Part shown: in pieces, positions 7,860-17,227 of the stretch | Position numbering within the stretch: the stretch's first letter is position 1 | How the letters are laid out: each line of letters starts with the position of its first letter | Assembly (NCBI RefSeq): GCF_022179545.1 | Contig: NZ_AP025518.1 | Span: 4,402,001 to 4,466,000, forward strand | DNA from: Mycolicibacterium fortuitum subsp. fortuitum | Lineage (GTDB): Bacteria; Actinomycetota; Actinomycetes; Mycobacteriales; Mycobacteriaceae | DNA length: 64,000 bases | Direction of reading: 5' to 3' | Notes under the pieces: generated by a model | Database searches by the model: none | What the model saw: the letters and a program-made list of their open reading frames with translations, nothing else | What the model was told of the DNA's origin: nothing | Translations under genes and position numbers: made by a program

Positions 7860-8897
7860 TGAACGCTGCCCGTACTCATCGAACTCCGGGGCCGGCCGGT
7901 AGTCCGGCGCGTACCCGGCGACGTGCACCGGGCTGCCCACGAGCCGGAAATCGCCGGCCGTGACCACCATCTCCGGCGTCGCATCCAACGCCTGAGGCAA
8001 GGTTCGCACCGCGGCCGCCGGAATTCCGAGCGGCTTGAGCCGGGACTCCCACCCCGCGGCGGTATCGGTGGCCAGAACGGCCGTCACCACCTCGAGCACT
8101 TCCTCGCGCCGACCCGCCCGCTCGGCCATGGTCTCGAATCCCTCGATCCCGGCCTCACCGGCGAACGACTTCCAGAAGCCGTCGTGGGTGATGAACAAGG
8201 CGAGATAGCCCTCGGCGGTGGGGAACAGTTGCGCGGGCACGTAATAGGAATGCGCGCCGAACGGGTGACGGCGGGGTTCGGCGCCGTCGTTGAGATAGGC
8301 CGAGGCACGGTAGTTCAACTGCGAGAGCATGACGTCACGCAGTGACACATCCACCTGGCCGCCGTTGCCCGAGACGATCATCGCCAACAACCCCAGCGCA
8401 GCGGTCAGGCCCGTCGAATTGTCCGCCGAGGAGTAGCCCGGCAAGGTCGGCGGTGCGTCGGGATCACCGGTCATCGCGGCGACGCCGGTGGCGGCCTGGA
8501 TCACGTAGTCGAATGCCGGGTCGTCTCCCCCGTCCAGCCCGAATCCCGTCATCGCTACGCAGACGATCTCGGGATTGAATCGGCGCAGATTGTCGTACGT
8601 GAGCCCGAGCCGACGGATCACCGACGGCTTCATGTTGACCAGCAAGGCATGCGAATCAGCCACCAACTCGGCGAGTTTGGCCTGACCGGTATCCGAGGTC
8701 AGGTCCAGGCAGATGCTGCGCTTGCCTCGGTTGAGGCTGGCGAAGTAGCTGTCACTGACCTGGCGCGAGATCTCGCCACCCGGCGGCTCGACCTTGATCA
8801 CTTCAGCGCCCAGATCGGCCAGCATCATGGTGGCGTACGGTCCGGCGAGCATGACCCCGACCTCGATGATGCGGATACCCGCGAGAGGCCCCGTCAT
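7836..8897 (-). CDS. family III CoA-transferase (CaiB/BaiF type)
   Basis: A class III CoA-transferase, which moves CoA between acids through an aspartyl-CoA thioester. Visible hallmarks are GPLAGIRIIEVGVMLAGPYATMMLADLGAEVIKVE split over the N-terminus, the NRGKRSICLDL segment and the aspartate in AFDYVIQAATG that aligns with the catalytic residue. The ATG at 8897 is preferred: family members begin a few residues before LAGIR, and a start at 8990 would overlap the upstream gene by 20 bp. It is the last gene of the mutase operon and could activate the pathway acid or recycle CoA onto it. Confidence 0.85.
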   Translation of the reverse strand: MTGPLAGIRIIEVGVMLAGPYATMMLADLGAEVIKVEPPGGEISRQVSDSYFASLNRGKRSICLDLTSDTGQAKLAELVADSHALLVNMKPSVIRRLGLTYDNLRRFNPEIVCVAMTGFGLDGGDDPAFDYVIQAATGVAAMTGDPDAPPTLPGYSSADNSTGLTAALGLLAMIVSGNGGQVDVSLRDVMLSQLNYRASAYLNDGAEPRRHPFGAHSYYVPAQLFPTAEGYLALFITHDGFWKSFAGEAGIEGFETMAERAGRREEVLEVVTAVLATDTAAGWESRLKPLGIPAAAVRTLPQALDATPEMVVTAGDFRLVGSPVHVAGYAPDYRPAPEFDEYGQRSPVSAPGS

Positions 8898-8970
8898 TTC
8901 GCCGAGACTACGGGTTTTGACGCGATCGGGCTGAGAAGTCGCCACGAAGCGTGGTTTCGGCGCGGGCTTG

Positions 8971-9927
8971 TCACCGAACAGCCTTCGCAAGCTCGGCGAT
9001 CACCTCACGGGTCCGGTACTTCGACGCGATCAGCTCGTCACGGGTCTCCCCGATCGGCAGCAGCCGGACCGACAGGTCGGTCACCCCGGCGTCGGCGAAC
9101 TGCTTGAACCGCTTGAGGATTGACTCCTCATCACCCGCCGCGCACAGATCTCCGACATTGCGGGCCTCACCACGGTCCAGCAGTCGCTGGTAGTTCGGCG
9201 AGGTCTCGGCCTCGGCCAGGATGCGGTTGGCCCGCTCCTTGGCGGTCTCGATCTCGGAGTTGGCACACAGGGTGACCGGGATGCCCGCCACGATGCGCGG
9301 CGCTGGTTTGCCCGCTTCGGCGGCGGCCTTGTTGATCTTCGGCGCGATGTGCTCACCGATCGCCTTCTCGTCTGCCATCCACAGCGATGTTCCGTCGGCA
9401 TGCTCGCCGGCGATCTGCAACATCACCGGGCCGAGTGCGGACACCAGCACGGGCATCGGAGTGTCAGCGGCCAGCACGGTCGGGTTGTGGACCGTGAAGG
9501 TTTCATTCTCCACATCAACGGGTCCCGGGCCGGCAATCGCGGTGTTCAGCACCTGCAGGTAATCCCGGGTGTAAGCGGCGGGCTTGTCGTAGGGCAGCCC
9601 TAGCATGTCGCGGACGATCCAGTGGTGCGACGGCCCGACGCCCAGAGCCAAACGCCCGCCGGACATCGCGTGCACGGATAATGCCTGGCGGGCCAGCGCG
9701 ATCGGATGCTGCGCCTGTAACGGCACCACCGCCGTACCGAGTTCGATGCGTGTGGTGTTCGCTGCCATCAGCGCCACCATGGTCAGGCAGTCGAAGTCGT
9801 TGGGCACCTGCGGCATCCACGCACTGTCCAGCCCGGCCGACTCGGCCCATTGGATATCGGAGACCAGCTTGGACACCTTGCGGGCCATGTCGCCGCGCTC
9901 GGCCCCGATCATCACGCCAAGGCGCAT
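8971..9927 (-). CDS. LLM-class F420-dependent oxidoreductase
   Basis: A 318-residue luciferase-like monooxygenase fold protein. The N-terminus RLGVMIGAERGDMARKVSKL and the motifs WMPQVPNDFDCL, LGTAVVPLQAQHP and GGRLALGVGPSHHWIV match the F420-using family that is expanded in mycobacteria. It would transfer a hydride to or from F420. It sits one base from the B12-binding subunit gene and is in the mutase operon, so it probably oxidises or reduces an intermediate of the same pathway. Which step cannot be read from the sequence. Confidence 0.85.
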   Translation of the reverse strand: MRLGVMIGAERGDMARKVSKLVSDIQWAESAGLDSAWMPQVPNDFDCLTMVALMAANTTRIELGTAVVPLQAQHPIALARQALSVHAMSGGRLALGVGPSHHWIVRDMLGLPYDKPAAYTRDYLQVLNTAIAGPGPVDVENETFTVHNPTVLAADTPMPVLVSALGPVMLQIAGEHADGTSLWMADEKAIGEHIAPKINKAAAEAGKPAPRIVAGIPVTLCANSEIETAKERANRILAEAETSPNYQRLLDRGEARNVGDLCAAGDEESILKRFKQFADAGVTDLSVRLLPIGETRDELIASKYRTREVIAELAKAVR

Positions 9928-9928
9928 G

Positions 9929-10324
9929 TCAGCTCGCTTTCTCGGTCAGAGCACGAACATCGGTCACCAAAGTCTCCAGCGACGTGCCCGTCGGGAACAC
10001 CGCAGCCGCCCCGGCATCGAGGAGCTTCTGAACGTCGGACTGTGGGATGGTGCCACCGACCACGACGGCGATGTCACCGGCGTCAGCCGCGCGCAGCGCT
10101 TCGACGGTGCGCGTCGTCAGCGCGACGTGTGCGCCCGACAGAATCGAAAGACCCACCAGCGCAACGTCTTCCTGCAGCGCGATCGACACGATGTCCTCGA
10201 TTCGCTGACGGATGCCGGTGTAGATCACCTCGAATCCGGCGTCCCGCAAGGTACGCGCGACGATCTTGGCGCCGCGGTCATGACCGTCGAGACCGGGCTT
10301 TGCAACGAGTACGCGAGTAGCCAT
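9929..10324 (-). CDS. acyl-CoA mutase small subunit, cobalamin-binding
   Basis: A 131-residue free-standing B12-binding domain. It has the base-off cobalamin motif DGHDRG (D-x-H-x2-G, residues 13-18), then LVGLSILSG and VVVGGTIP, which complete the DxHxxG...SxL...GG signature. It holds adenosylcobalamin for the large subunit encoded 2 bp upstream. The ATG at 10324 is chosen because the B12 domain begins there (MATRVLVAKPGLDG); the longer frame overlaps the mutase gene. Small-plus-large organisation is known for isobutyryl-CoA, 2-hydroxyisobutyryl-CoA and archaeal methylmalonyl-CoA mutases. Confidence 0.92.
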   Translation of the reverse strand: MATRVLVAKPGLDGHDRGAKIVARTLRDAGFEVIYTGIRQRIEDIVSIALQEDVALVGLSILSGAHVALTTRTVEALRAADAGDIAVVVGGTIPQSDVQKLLDAGAAAVFPTGTSLETLVTDVRALTEKAS

Positions 10325-10326
10325 GC

Positions 10327-11916
<1,590 letters not shown>

Positions 11917-11929
11917 CAGTGGATAACGT

Positions 11930-11957
11930 ACTTGCTAAAAATGAGAATGCCAATACC
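11930..11957 (+). repeat. 28-bp promoter/operator repeat, copy 1
   Basis: A direct repeat beginning ACTTGCTAAAAA and ending GAGAATGCCAATACC, differing from copy 2 by one base (T for G). It contains the GAGAAT half of the local operator plus a degenerate second half (CCAATACC). It lies 14 bp upstream of the mutase start, which is on the other strand. Its -10-like TACCGC is poorer than that of copy 2. Confidence 0.75.
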
Positions 11958-12087
11958 GCGTGGTGGAAATGTGGCGCCTGGGCTGGCCGGAACCGCTCCG
12001 ACCTGCACTCCGAGGCAGTGCCGCCTGCGCAGGGGAACAGGTGTGGTGGACGCCGATTCGGCAGGCGCCGCACCCGACGATTACGAC

Positions 12088-12115
12088 ACTTGCTAAAAAG
12101 GAGAATGCCAATACC
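12088..12115 (+). repeat. 28-bp promoter/operator repeat, copy 2
   Basis: The second copy, 158 bp from the first and in the same orientation. It reads as a rightward promoter: TTGCTA (12090-12095), a 16-bp spacer, then TACCAT (12112-12117), with the operator-like GAGAATGCCAATAC inside the spacer. It would drive the SDR-ligase operon starting at 12173. The 130 bp between the copies contain no convincing gene. Confidence 0.75.
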
Positions 12116-12172
12116 ATTTGGGTACGGTTGACACACGGCGCATAGCGGACGCTGCGCTCGACAAGGAGGACC

Positions 12173-13021
12173 ATGTCCAGCCAGCAAGAGTCATTCACCG
12201 ATCGCACGCTGGTGATATCCGGCGGTAGCCGCGGTATCGGACTGGCGATCGCGCTCGGCGCCGCCCGCCGCGGGGCGAACGTGGTGCTGCTGGCCAAGAC
12301 CGCAGAACCCCACCCCAAGCTTCCCGGCACCGTGCACACCGCTGTGGCCGAAGTCGAGGCTGCCGGCGGCAAAGGCGTGGCCGTGGTAGGTGATGTGCGA
12401 AAGGAAGAGGACGTAGCCCGCGCCATCGAGACCGCGGTCGAGCACTTCGGCGGCGTCGACATCGTGGTCAACAACGCCAGCGCCATCTCGACCGAGCCCA
12501 CCGAGGCCCTGTCAGCCAAGAAGTTCGACCTGATGATGGACATCAACATCCGCGGCACGTTCCTGCTCACCAAGGCCGCGATGCCGCACCTGCGCAAGTC
12601 CACCAACGGACACGTGCTGACACTGGCCCCGCCGATGAACATGAACCCCTACTGGCTGGGGGCGCACCCGTCCTACACGCTGTCCAAGTACGGCATGACG
12701 TTGCTGTCGCTGGGCTGGGCCGCCGAGTACGCAGACACCGGGATCGGATTCAGCTGCCTGTGGCCCGAGACCTACATCGTCACCTCGGCCGTCACGAACC
12801 TGGCCGACGGACAGAACTTGGCGCAGTCGTCCCGCAAGCCCGACATCATGGCGGATGCGGCCGTGGAGATCCTGTCCCGCCCAGGCGCCGAGGTGAATGG
12901 TCAGACCTTCATCGACTCGGAGGTGCTCACCGCATCCGGTGTCACCGATCTTTCCCGCTACGGCGGCGGGGATAATCCGATCATCGACATCTTCATCGAC
13001 GCACCGGGGCAAGGCCTATGA
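12173..13021 (+). CDS. short-chain dehydrogenase, HSDL2-like
   Basis: A 282-residue SDR with SGGSRGIGLAIA for the cofactor, NNAS after beta-4 and the active site PSYTLSKYGM. The segment AKTAEPHPKLPGTVHTAVAEVEAAGGK, which lengthens the region after beta-2, is characteristic of hydroxysteroid dehydrogenase-like protein 2, but the usual C-terminal SCP2 domain is absent. An ACAAGGAGGACC ribosome site precedes the ATG. It overlaps the ligase start by 4 bp. The role is an oxidation or reduction step in the acyl-CoA pathway of this locus; the substrate is unknown. Confidence 0.82.
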   Translation: MSSQQESFTDRTLVISGGSRGIGLAIALGAARRGANVVLLAKTAEPHPKLPGTVHTAVAEVEAAGGKGVAVVGDVRKEEDVARAIETAVEHFGGVDIVVNNASAISTEPTEALSAKKFDLMMDINIRGTFLLTKAAMPHLRKSTNGHVLTLAPPMNMNPYWLGAHPSYTLSKYGMTLLSLGWAAEYADTGIGFSCLWPETYIVTSAVTNLADGQNLAQSSRKPDIMADAAVEILSRPGAEVNGQTFIDSEVLTASGVTDLSRYGGGDNPIIDIFIDAPGQGL

Positions 13022-14520
13022 GCATCTCGCTACTGCTGGAGATGGCGGTCTCCGGCGGGCCCGATCGCACCGCGGTGGTGTCCGACGATCTCCGACTGAC
13101 CACCGACGAGCTCAGCGCGCTGGCCGACGGCGGCTCCGGCGTCATCGCTGCCTCCGGAGCCGGTCACGTGGCCTATGTGGGAACCGGCGGCGCACTCCTG
13201 CCGCTGCTACTGTTCGCCTCGGCCCGCGCCGCCGTGCCGTTCACGCCGCTGAACTACCGCCTGAGCCGCGATGGGCTGCACGAGCTCATCGAGCGCCTAC
13301 CCGAGCCGCTGGTGGTCGCCGACGCCGAATATGCCGATGTGGTGGCCGGAGCCGGCAAGCAGGTCATCACGTCCGAGGAATTCCTGACCGCGGCCCGTAC
13401 CGCCGAGCCGGCGGCCGAATTCGCCGACCCGGACGCGGTGGCGGTGGTGTTGTTCACTTCGGGCACCACCTCACGCCCCAAGGCCGTCGAGCTCACGCAC
13501 AACAACCTCACCAGCTACATCACCGGAACGGTCGAATTCGGCTCGGCCGCACAGGAAGACGCGGCGCTGATCTGTGTCCCGCCGTATCACATCGCCGGCG
13601 TCAGCGCGGCCATGTCCAACCTGTACGCCGGCCGGAAGATGGTGTACCTGAGGCACTTCGACGCCGACAAGTGGGTCGAGCTGGTCCGCACCGAAGGCGT
13701 CACGTCGGCCACCGTGGTACCGACCATGCTGGACCGTATCGTCACCGCGCTGGAAACCGCAGGCCTGGAGTTACCCACCCTGCGCAACCTCGCCTACGGC
13801 GGCTCCAAAGTCGCGCTCCCACTCGTCCGCAAGGCACTTCAGCTGCTACCCCACGTCGGCTTCGTCAACGCGTACGGATTGACCGAAACCAGTTCCACCA
13901 TCGCGGTTCTCGGCCCCGATGAGCACCGCCAGGCGCTCGCCGCCGAGGACGCATCCGCCGCCCGACGGCTCGGGTCGGTGGGCCAGGTGGTGCCCGGGAT
14001 CGAAGTCCAGATCCGCGCCGAGGACGGTACGGTCCTGGGCCCCGGCGAGACCGGTGAACTGTTCGTGCGCGGCGAACAGGTCTCGGGTCGCTACACCGAC
14101 ATCGGATCGGTGCTCGACGCCGAGGGATGGTTTCCCACCAAGGACGTGGCCATGCTCGACGACGCCGGCTATCTGTTCATCGGCGGGCGTTCCGACGACA
14201 CCATCATCCGCGGCGGAGAGAACATCGCACCGGCGGAAATCGAAGACGTACTCGTCGAACATCCCGAGGTCCGTGACGTCGCCGTCGTAGGTCCCGAGGA
14301 TCCCCAGTGGGGCCAGATCATCGTGGCGGTGGTGGTACCCGTCGAGGGCACCTCTCCCGACCCGGACGCGTTGCGCGATCATGTGCGCAAGCAACTGCGC
14401 GGGTCCCGCACCCCCGACCGGGTGGTGTTCCGCGACGAACTGCCCACGAATCCGACCGGCAAGGTTCTACGCCGCCAGCTTGTCGACGAACTCGCACCTC
14501 TTTCGAAGGAGTCAGCATGA
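13018..14520 (+). CDS. acyl-CoA ligase / AMP-dependent synthetase
   Basis: A 500-residue ANL ligase with LFTSGTTSRPKAVELTH, the hinge GGRSDDTIIRGGENIAPAEIEDVL and the C-terminal NPTGKVLRRQL catalytic lysine. It makes an acyl-CoA from a free acid and ATP. It is translationally coupled (ATGA) to the SDR upstream and to the small protein downstream. It is the second ligase of the locus; its sequence differs from the one at 5979, so the two probably act on different acids or at different entry points. Confidence 0.87.
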   Translation: MSISLLLEMAVSGGPDRTAVVSDDLRLTTDELSALADGGSGVIAASGAGHVAYVGTGGALLPLLLFASARAAVPFTPLNYRLSRDGLHELIERLPEPLVVADAEYADVVAGAGKQVITSEEFLTAARTAEPAAEFADPDAVAVVLFTSGTTSRPKAVELTHNNLTSYITGTVEFGSAAQEDAALICVPPYHIAGVSAAMSNLYAGRKMVYLRHFDADKWVELVRTEGVTSATVVPTMLDRIVTALETAGLELPTLRNLAYGGSKVALPLVRKALQLLPHVGFVNAYGLTETSSTIAVLGPDEHRQALAAEDASAARRLGSVGQVVPGIEVQIRAEDGTVLGPGETGELFVRGEQVSGRYTDIGSVLDAEGWFPTKDVAMLDDAGYLFIGGRSDDTIIRGGENIAPAEIEDVLVEHPEVRDVAVVGPEDPQWGQIIVAVVVPVEGTSPDPDALRDHVRKQLRGSRTPDRVVFRDELPTNPTGKVLRRQLVDELAPLSKESA

Positions 14521-14819
14521 TCAAGAACGGCACCCGCCTGCAGAGCCAGGTGTGCGACACCCAGGTCATCGTGGTGCGCAGCTCCGACAGCCTCGACGAT
14601 CTGCGCGCCGGCGGCGTCCCGATGATCGCACTCGACGCCGAAAAGGACTCCAGCGCAACGATCGACGCCGCGTTCTCGGACGGCAACCTGATGGGTAAGC
14701 GATACGTCGACGACGGCGGAGCCGAGGTCCTGGTCACCAAGGCCGGCGCGGGCACCCTCTCGGTCGGGACCACTGCCCTCAGCCTCAAAGAGGCCAAGCC
14801 GCTGCCTGCCAGCGACTAG
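14517..14819 (+). CDS. conserved small protein coupled to acyl-CoA ligase
   Basis: A 100-residue protein starting MIKNGTRLQSQVCDTQVIVVR and ending in LKEAKPLPASD. The ATG overlaps the ligase stop (ATGA) and AAGGAG precedes it, so the start is firm. There is no signal peptide or membrane segment. The composition and predicted beta-strands suggest a small beta-rich domain. It resembles small actinobacterial proteins seen beside acyl-CoA ligases, but I cannot name a characterised function. Coupling to the ligase suggests a partner or regulatory subunit. Confidence 0.75.
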   Translation: MIKNGTRLQSQVCDTQVIVVRSSDSLDDLRAGGVPMIALDAEKDSSATIDAAFSDGNLMGKRYVDDGGAEVLVTKAGAGTLSVGTTALSLKEAKPLPASD

Positions 14820-14832
14820 ACCGGCAGCGGGG

Positions 14833-14970
14833 CTAGGACTGCATAAGGCTCGCGGCAACGGCTGCGGCCTGCGCCGCGCCGGCCGGTAGTGGCGTCGCCG
14901 CAGTCGCGCGTAGTCCGTCCAACAGCAAGGCAATCGTCACGCTCTCCCGACTCGATTCCGCTTCGGCGCA
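14833..14970 (-). pseudogene. possible TetR-type regulator, C-terminal fragment
   Basis: Read leftward, the open frame gives CAEAESSRESVTIALLLDGL and then an alanine-rich helix ending AAVAASLMQS and a stop at 14833. This looks like the last helices of a TetR-family regulator. No DNA-binding domain precedes it: to the right the frame runs into a fragment coding on the other strand. The assignment is weak because only about 45 residues remain. Confidence 0.35.
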
Positions 14971-15207
14971 AAGAGTCCCGTGATCCTCACGGTCACCGGC
15001 CGCAAATCCGGGAGTCGTCGTGTCGAACGGGTACGGGCGATCGAACTTTCCGACGCGGACGCCAGACCGCTACTGCGGCTGCTGCCCAACATGGTTCCCG
15101 GCTGGGTCGGCTTTCTCCGTCAGGGTGGACTGGTGACCGACGGTGACCCCGACGAGTTCGAGGCGCTCCTAGGGCGGATGCCGATCTTCCGGATGGATCC
15201 CGCGTAG
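14914..15207 (+). pseudogene. nitroreductase/F420-type (DDN-like) protein, 5'-truncated
   Basis: The frame is open from a stop at 14911 to 15207. It contains ILTVTGRKSGSRR, close to the TTTGRKSG strand of deazaflavin-dependent nitroreductase (DDN) proteins, and ends PIFRMDPA, like the C-terminus of that family. The first half of the domain and a proper start are missing; a GTG at 14980 gives only 75 residues. It lies head to head with the TetR-like fragment. The remaining 154 bp to 15361 hold nothing recognised. Confidence 0.4.
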
Positions 15208-15361
15208 AAGTCCGTTGCGGCTGGACGCCCGGGCGACTATCCCGCTCATCGCGCTGTGACGAGCGTGCACCTTCTCGCGACAAATTCGCGTCTTCGCACC
15301 AGAAAGCTACACACTCGCCACAGCGTCCTGTACCGCTACAGCACTGGACAGCCCGTCTGCC

Positions 15362-16099
15362 TCACGCGTGCCGGCTGGTCACTCCCCCGTCCACGACGAG
15401 CTGCGTGCCGGTGATGAACGATGCCTTCGGTGACATCAGGAACGCCACGGCGGCCCCGATCTCTTCGGGCCGGCCGAGCCGGCCCAGCGGCGCCGCCTGT
15501 TCGAAGCTCGTCCGGATCTCCTCGACATCCAAGGCGATCTGCAGCATCGGCGTCTGGATGAAGCCCGGACAGACCGCGTTGACGCGAATTCCCGATGGGC
15601 CCAACTGAGCTGCCATCGACCGCGTCATGCCGAGCAGACCGGCCTTGGACGCGCAGTATGCCGGGATGAACGGGTTGGCCGCCAGACCTTCGATGCTGGA
15701 GATACCGACCACTGCCGGCGAGCCACCCTCACTCGCCGACTTCTCCAGATGCGGCAGAAGAAACTGCACCAACAGCGCCTGTGCGCGCAGGTTCACGTCG
15801 AGCACCGCGTCCCAGGACTCCTCGGTATAGGCGCCCACCGGTTCCGGAATCACCCGGCCCGCAGCGTGGACCAGGCCATCGATGCCGTCGAGTTCCCGGG
15901 CGGTCTCTTCGACGGCCGCCGAGAGCGCACGGGTGTCGCACACATCGATCACCGTCGATGGCATGCCCAGCCCTTCGGCCACGGCGCGAACCTCGGGAGC
16001 GATGTCCCACAACGAAACCCGCCGCCCGTCGGCGATCAGCGCCTCCGCGCTGGCCCGCCCGATACCCGACGCCGCACCTGTCACCACCACACCTGTCAT
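15362..16099 (-). CDS. short-chain dehydrogenase/reductase
   Basis: A 245-residue SDR with TGAASGIGRASAEA, a DxxD-type segment DVCDT, the active site PAYCASKAGLLGM and the motif VCPGFIQTPML. The C-terminal FITGTQLVVDGG is the standard NAD(P)H SDR ending. It is a single leftward gene 53 bp from the phosphotransferase gene, which ends at 16154 on the same strand. The substrate is unknown. It might belong to the phosphotransferase-P450 transcript, being the next gene in that direction. Confidence 0.82.
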   Translation of the reverse strand: MTGVVVTGAASGIGRASAEALIADGRRVSLWDIAPEVRAVAEGLGMPSTVIDVCDTRALSAAVEETARELDGIDGLVHAAGRVIPEPVGAYTEESWDAVLDVNLRAQALLVQFLLPHLEKSASEGGSPAVVGISSIEGLAANPFIPAYCASKAGLLGMTRSMAAQLGPSGIRVNAVCPGFIQTPMLQIALDVEEIRTSFEQAAPLGRLGRPEEIGAAVAFLMSPKASFITGTQLVVDGGVTSRHA

Positions 16100-16153
16100 G
16101 GCGGACAGGTTAGGTGGTCGGCGGGCCGCCGCGGGCGATTTTGGTTATACCGA

Positions 16154-17227
16154 CTAACCGATGAGATCGGCCAGCGCCTGCGCCGTCTGCAGATCCTCAT
16201 AGGCTGCCGAATACCGTTGAGCCAGAGCCAACGCGATGTCGGGACGCTGCCAGAGCTCTCCCGCGCTGGCGGTCGCCAGCCAGGTCATCAGGCCGTGCGC
16301 CACCGAAGCCCGATAGCGCAGCCAGATCTCGTCGGGCGAGGGCAACTCTTCAGCGGGCAAGCCGAGTTCGTCGCGGTACTCCTCGAGTAGCTGACGTTCG
16401 GCGACCCGGCGATCCTCGGTGGTCAACGCGCCCTGCAGGAAGTAGCCGAGGTCCAGGGAGAAGTTGCCATATCGGGCCACCTGCCAATCGAGGAATCCGA
16501 CGTCGCCGTCGGGCACCACATAGGTGTTGCCGATGTGGGGATCACCGTGCAGCAGCGTCCTCGAGGTGCCGGGCGAGGTGAGGGTCCGGATGAAGGGCTT
16601 CCAGATGCCCTCCACCAGCTGGTCGATGGTCAGTGCCTGAACAGAGGCCGGCGCATCTTCTCCCAACCGTTCGAGTGCGGCCGGCAACGGTGCCCATTGC
16701 ATGCCGTCCCACGGGACGAAAGGCTCAAGCCACTCCAAACCCGGCCGGTGAACCCGCTCTCCCCAGAAGGCACCGTGCAACCGGGCCAGGCCCCGCACGC
16801 CGTGCGCTGCCTGTTCCACGGTCAATGGCCGGGTGGCATCGCGCGGATCGGCGGCGCGGGCGGTCAGGTCTTCCATGATCAGCACGAAATCCTCGTCGCC
16901 CTCGTCTATGGGGGCGGCATATACCGTCGGATGTTCCAGCGGCAGATCCACTTTCGAGTTGAACAGCCGAGGCTCGTGCAGCAGCCCGCTGGTGTATCTG
17001 ATCATCTCTTTGTGGCCGGGATCGACGGCCTTGGCGAAAACCGTTGCCGGTCCGGTCCCCGACGAGTACGTGACCGACAGACGCGCCCGGCGGTTGGTGC
17101 CGTCGTCGCGCATGTCGACGGTCACGCTGTCCACCACGGCGCCCGGGTGATGATCCGCCAGCGCCGCAGTCATCCAGTCGGGCGTGACCTGGGCCCAGTC
17201 TTCGGGGACGGTCAGCGCGGCGGTCAT
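16154..17227 (-). CDS. phosphotransferase family protein (aminoglycoside phosphotransferase fold)
   Basis: A 357-residue kinase-fold protein. The catalytic loop is LLHGDPHIGNTYV and the metal-binding segment is VGFLDWQVARYG, the HGDxHxxN...D pattern of APH/choline-kinase enzymes. The ATG at 17227 overlaps the P450 stop (ATGA) and replaces a longer frame that would lie inside the P450 gene. Such proteins are common next to FadE and P450 genes in mycobacteria, where the substrate is usually unknown; resistance to aminoglycosides is not implied. It probably phosphorylates a small hydroxylated product of the P450 or a related lipid. Confidence 0.82.
   Translation of the reverse strand: MTAALTVPEDWAQVTPDWMTAALADHHPGAVVDSVTVDMRDDGTNRRARLSVTYSSGTGPATVFAKAVDPGHKEMIRYTSGLLHEPRLFNSKVDLPLEHPTVYAAPIDEGDEDFVLIMEDLTARAADPRDATRPLTVEQAAHGVRGLARLHGAFWGERVHRPGLEWLEPFVPWDGMQWAPLPAALERLGEDAPASVQALTIDQLVEGIWKPFIRTLTSPGTSRTLLHGDPHIGNTYVVPDGDVGFLDWQVARYGNFSLDLGYFLQGALTTEDRRVAERQLLEEYRDELGLPAEELPSPDEIWLRYRASVAHGLMTWLATASAGELWQRPDIALALAQRYSAAYEDLQTAQALADLIG

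Noticed and set aside
8898..8990. An N-terminal extension of the CoA-transferase back to 8990
   Set aside because: The extra 31 residues are basic and not family-like, and would overlap the upstream LLM gene by 20 bp; the ATG at 8897 fits the family.
16154..17227. Aminoglycoside resistance gene
   Set aside because: The APH fold is shared by many mycobacterial kinases near P450 and FadE genes; the fold alone does not indicate drug modification.
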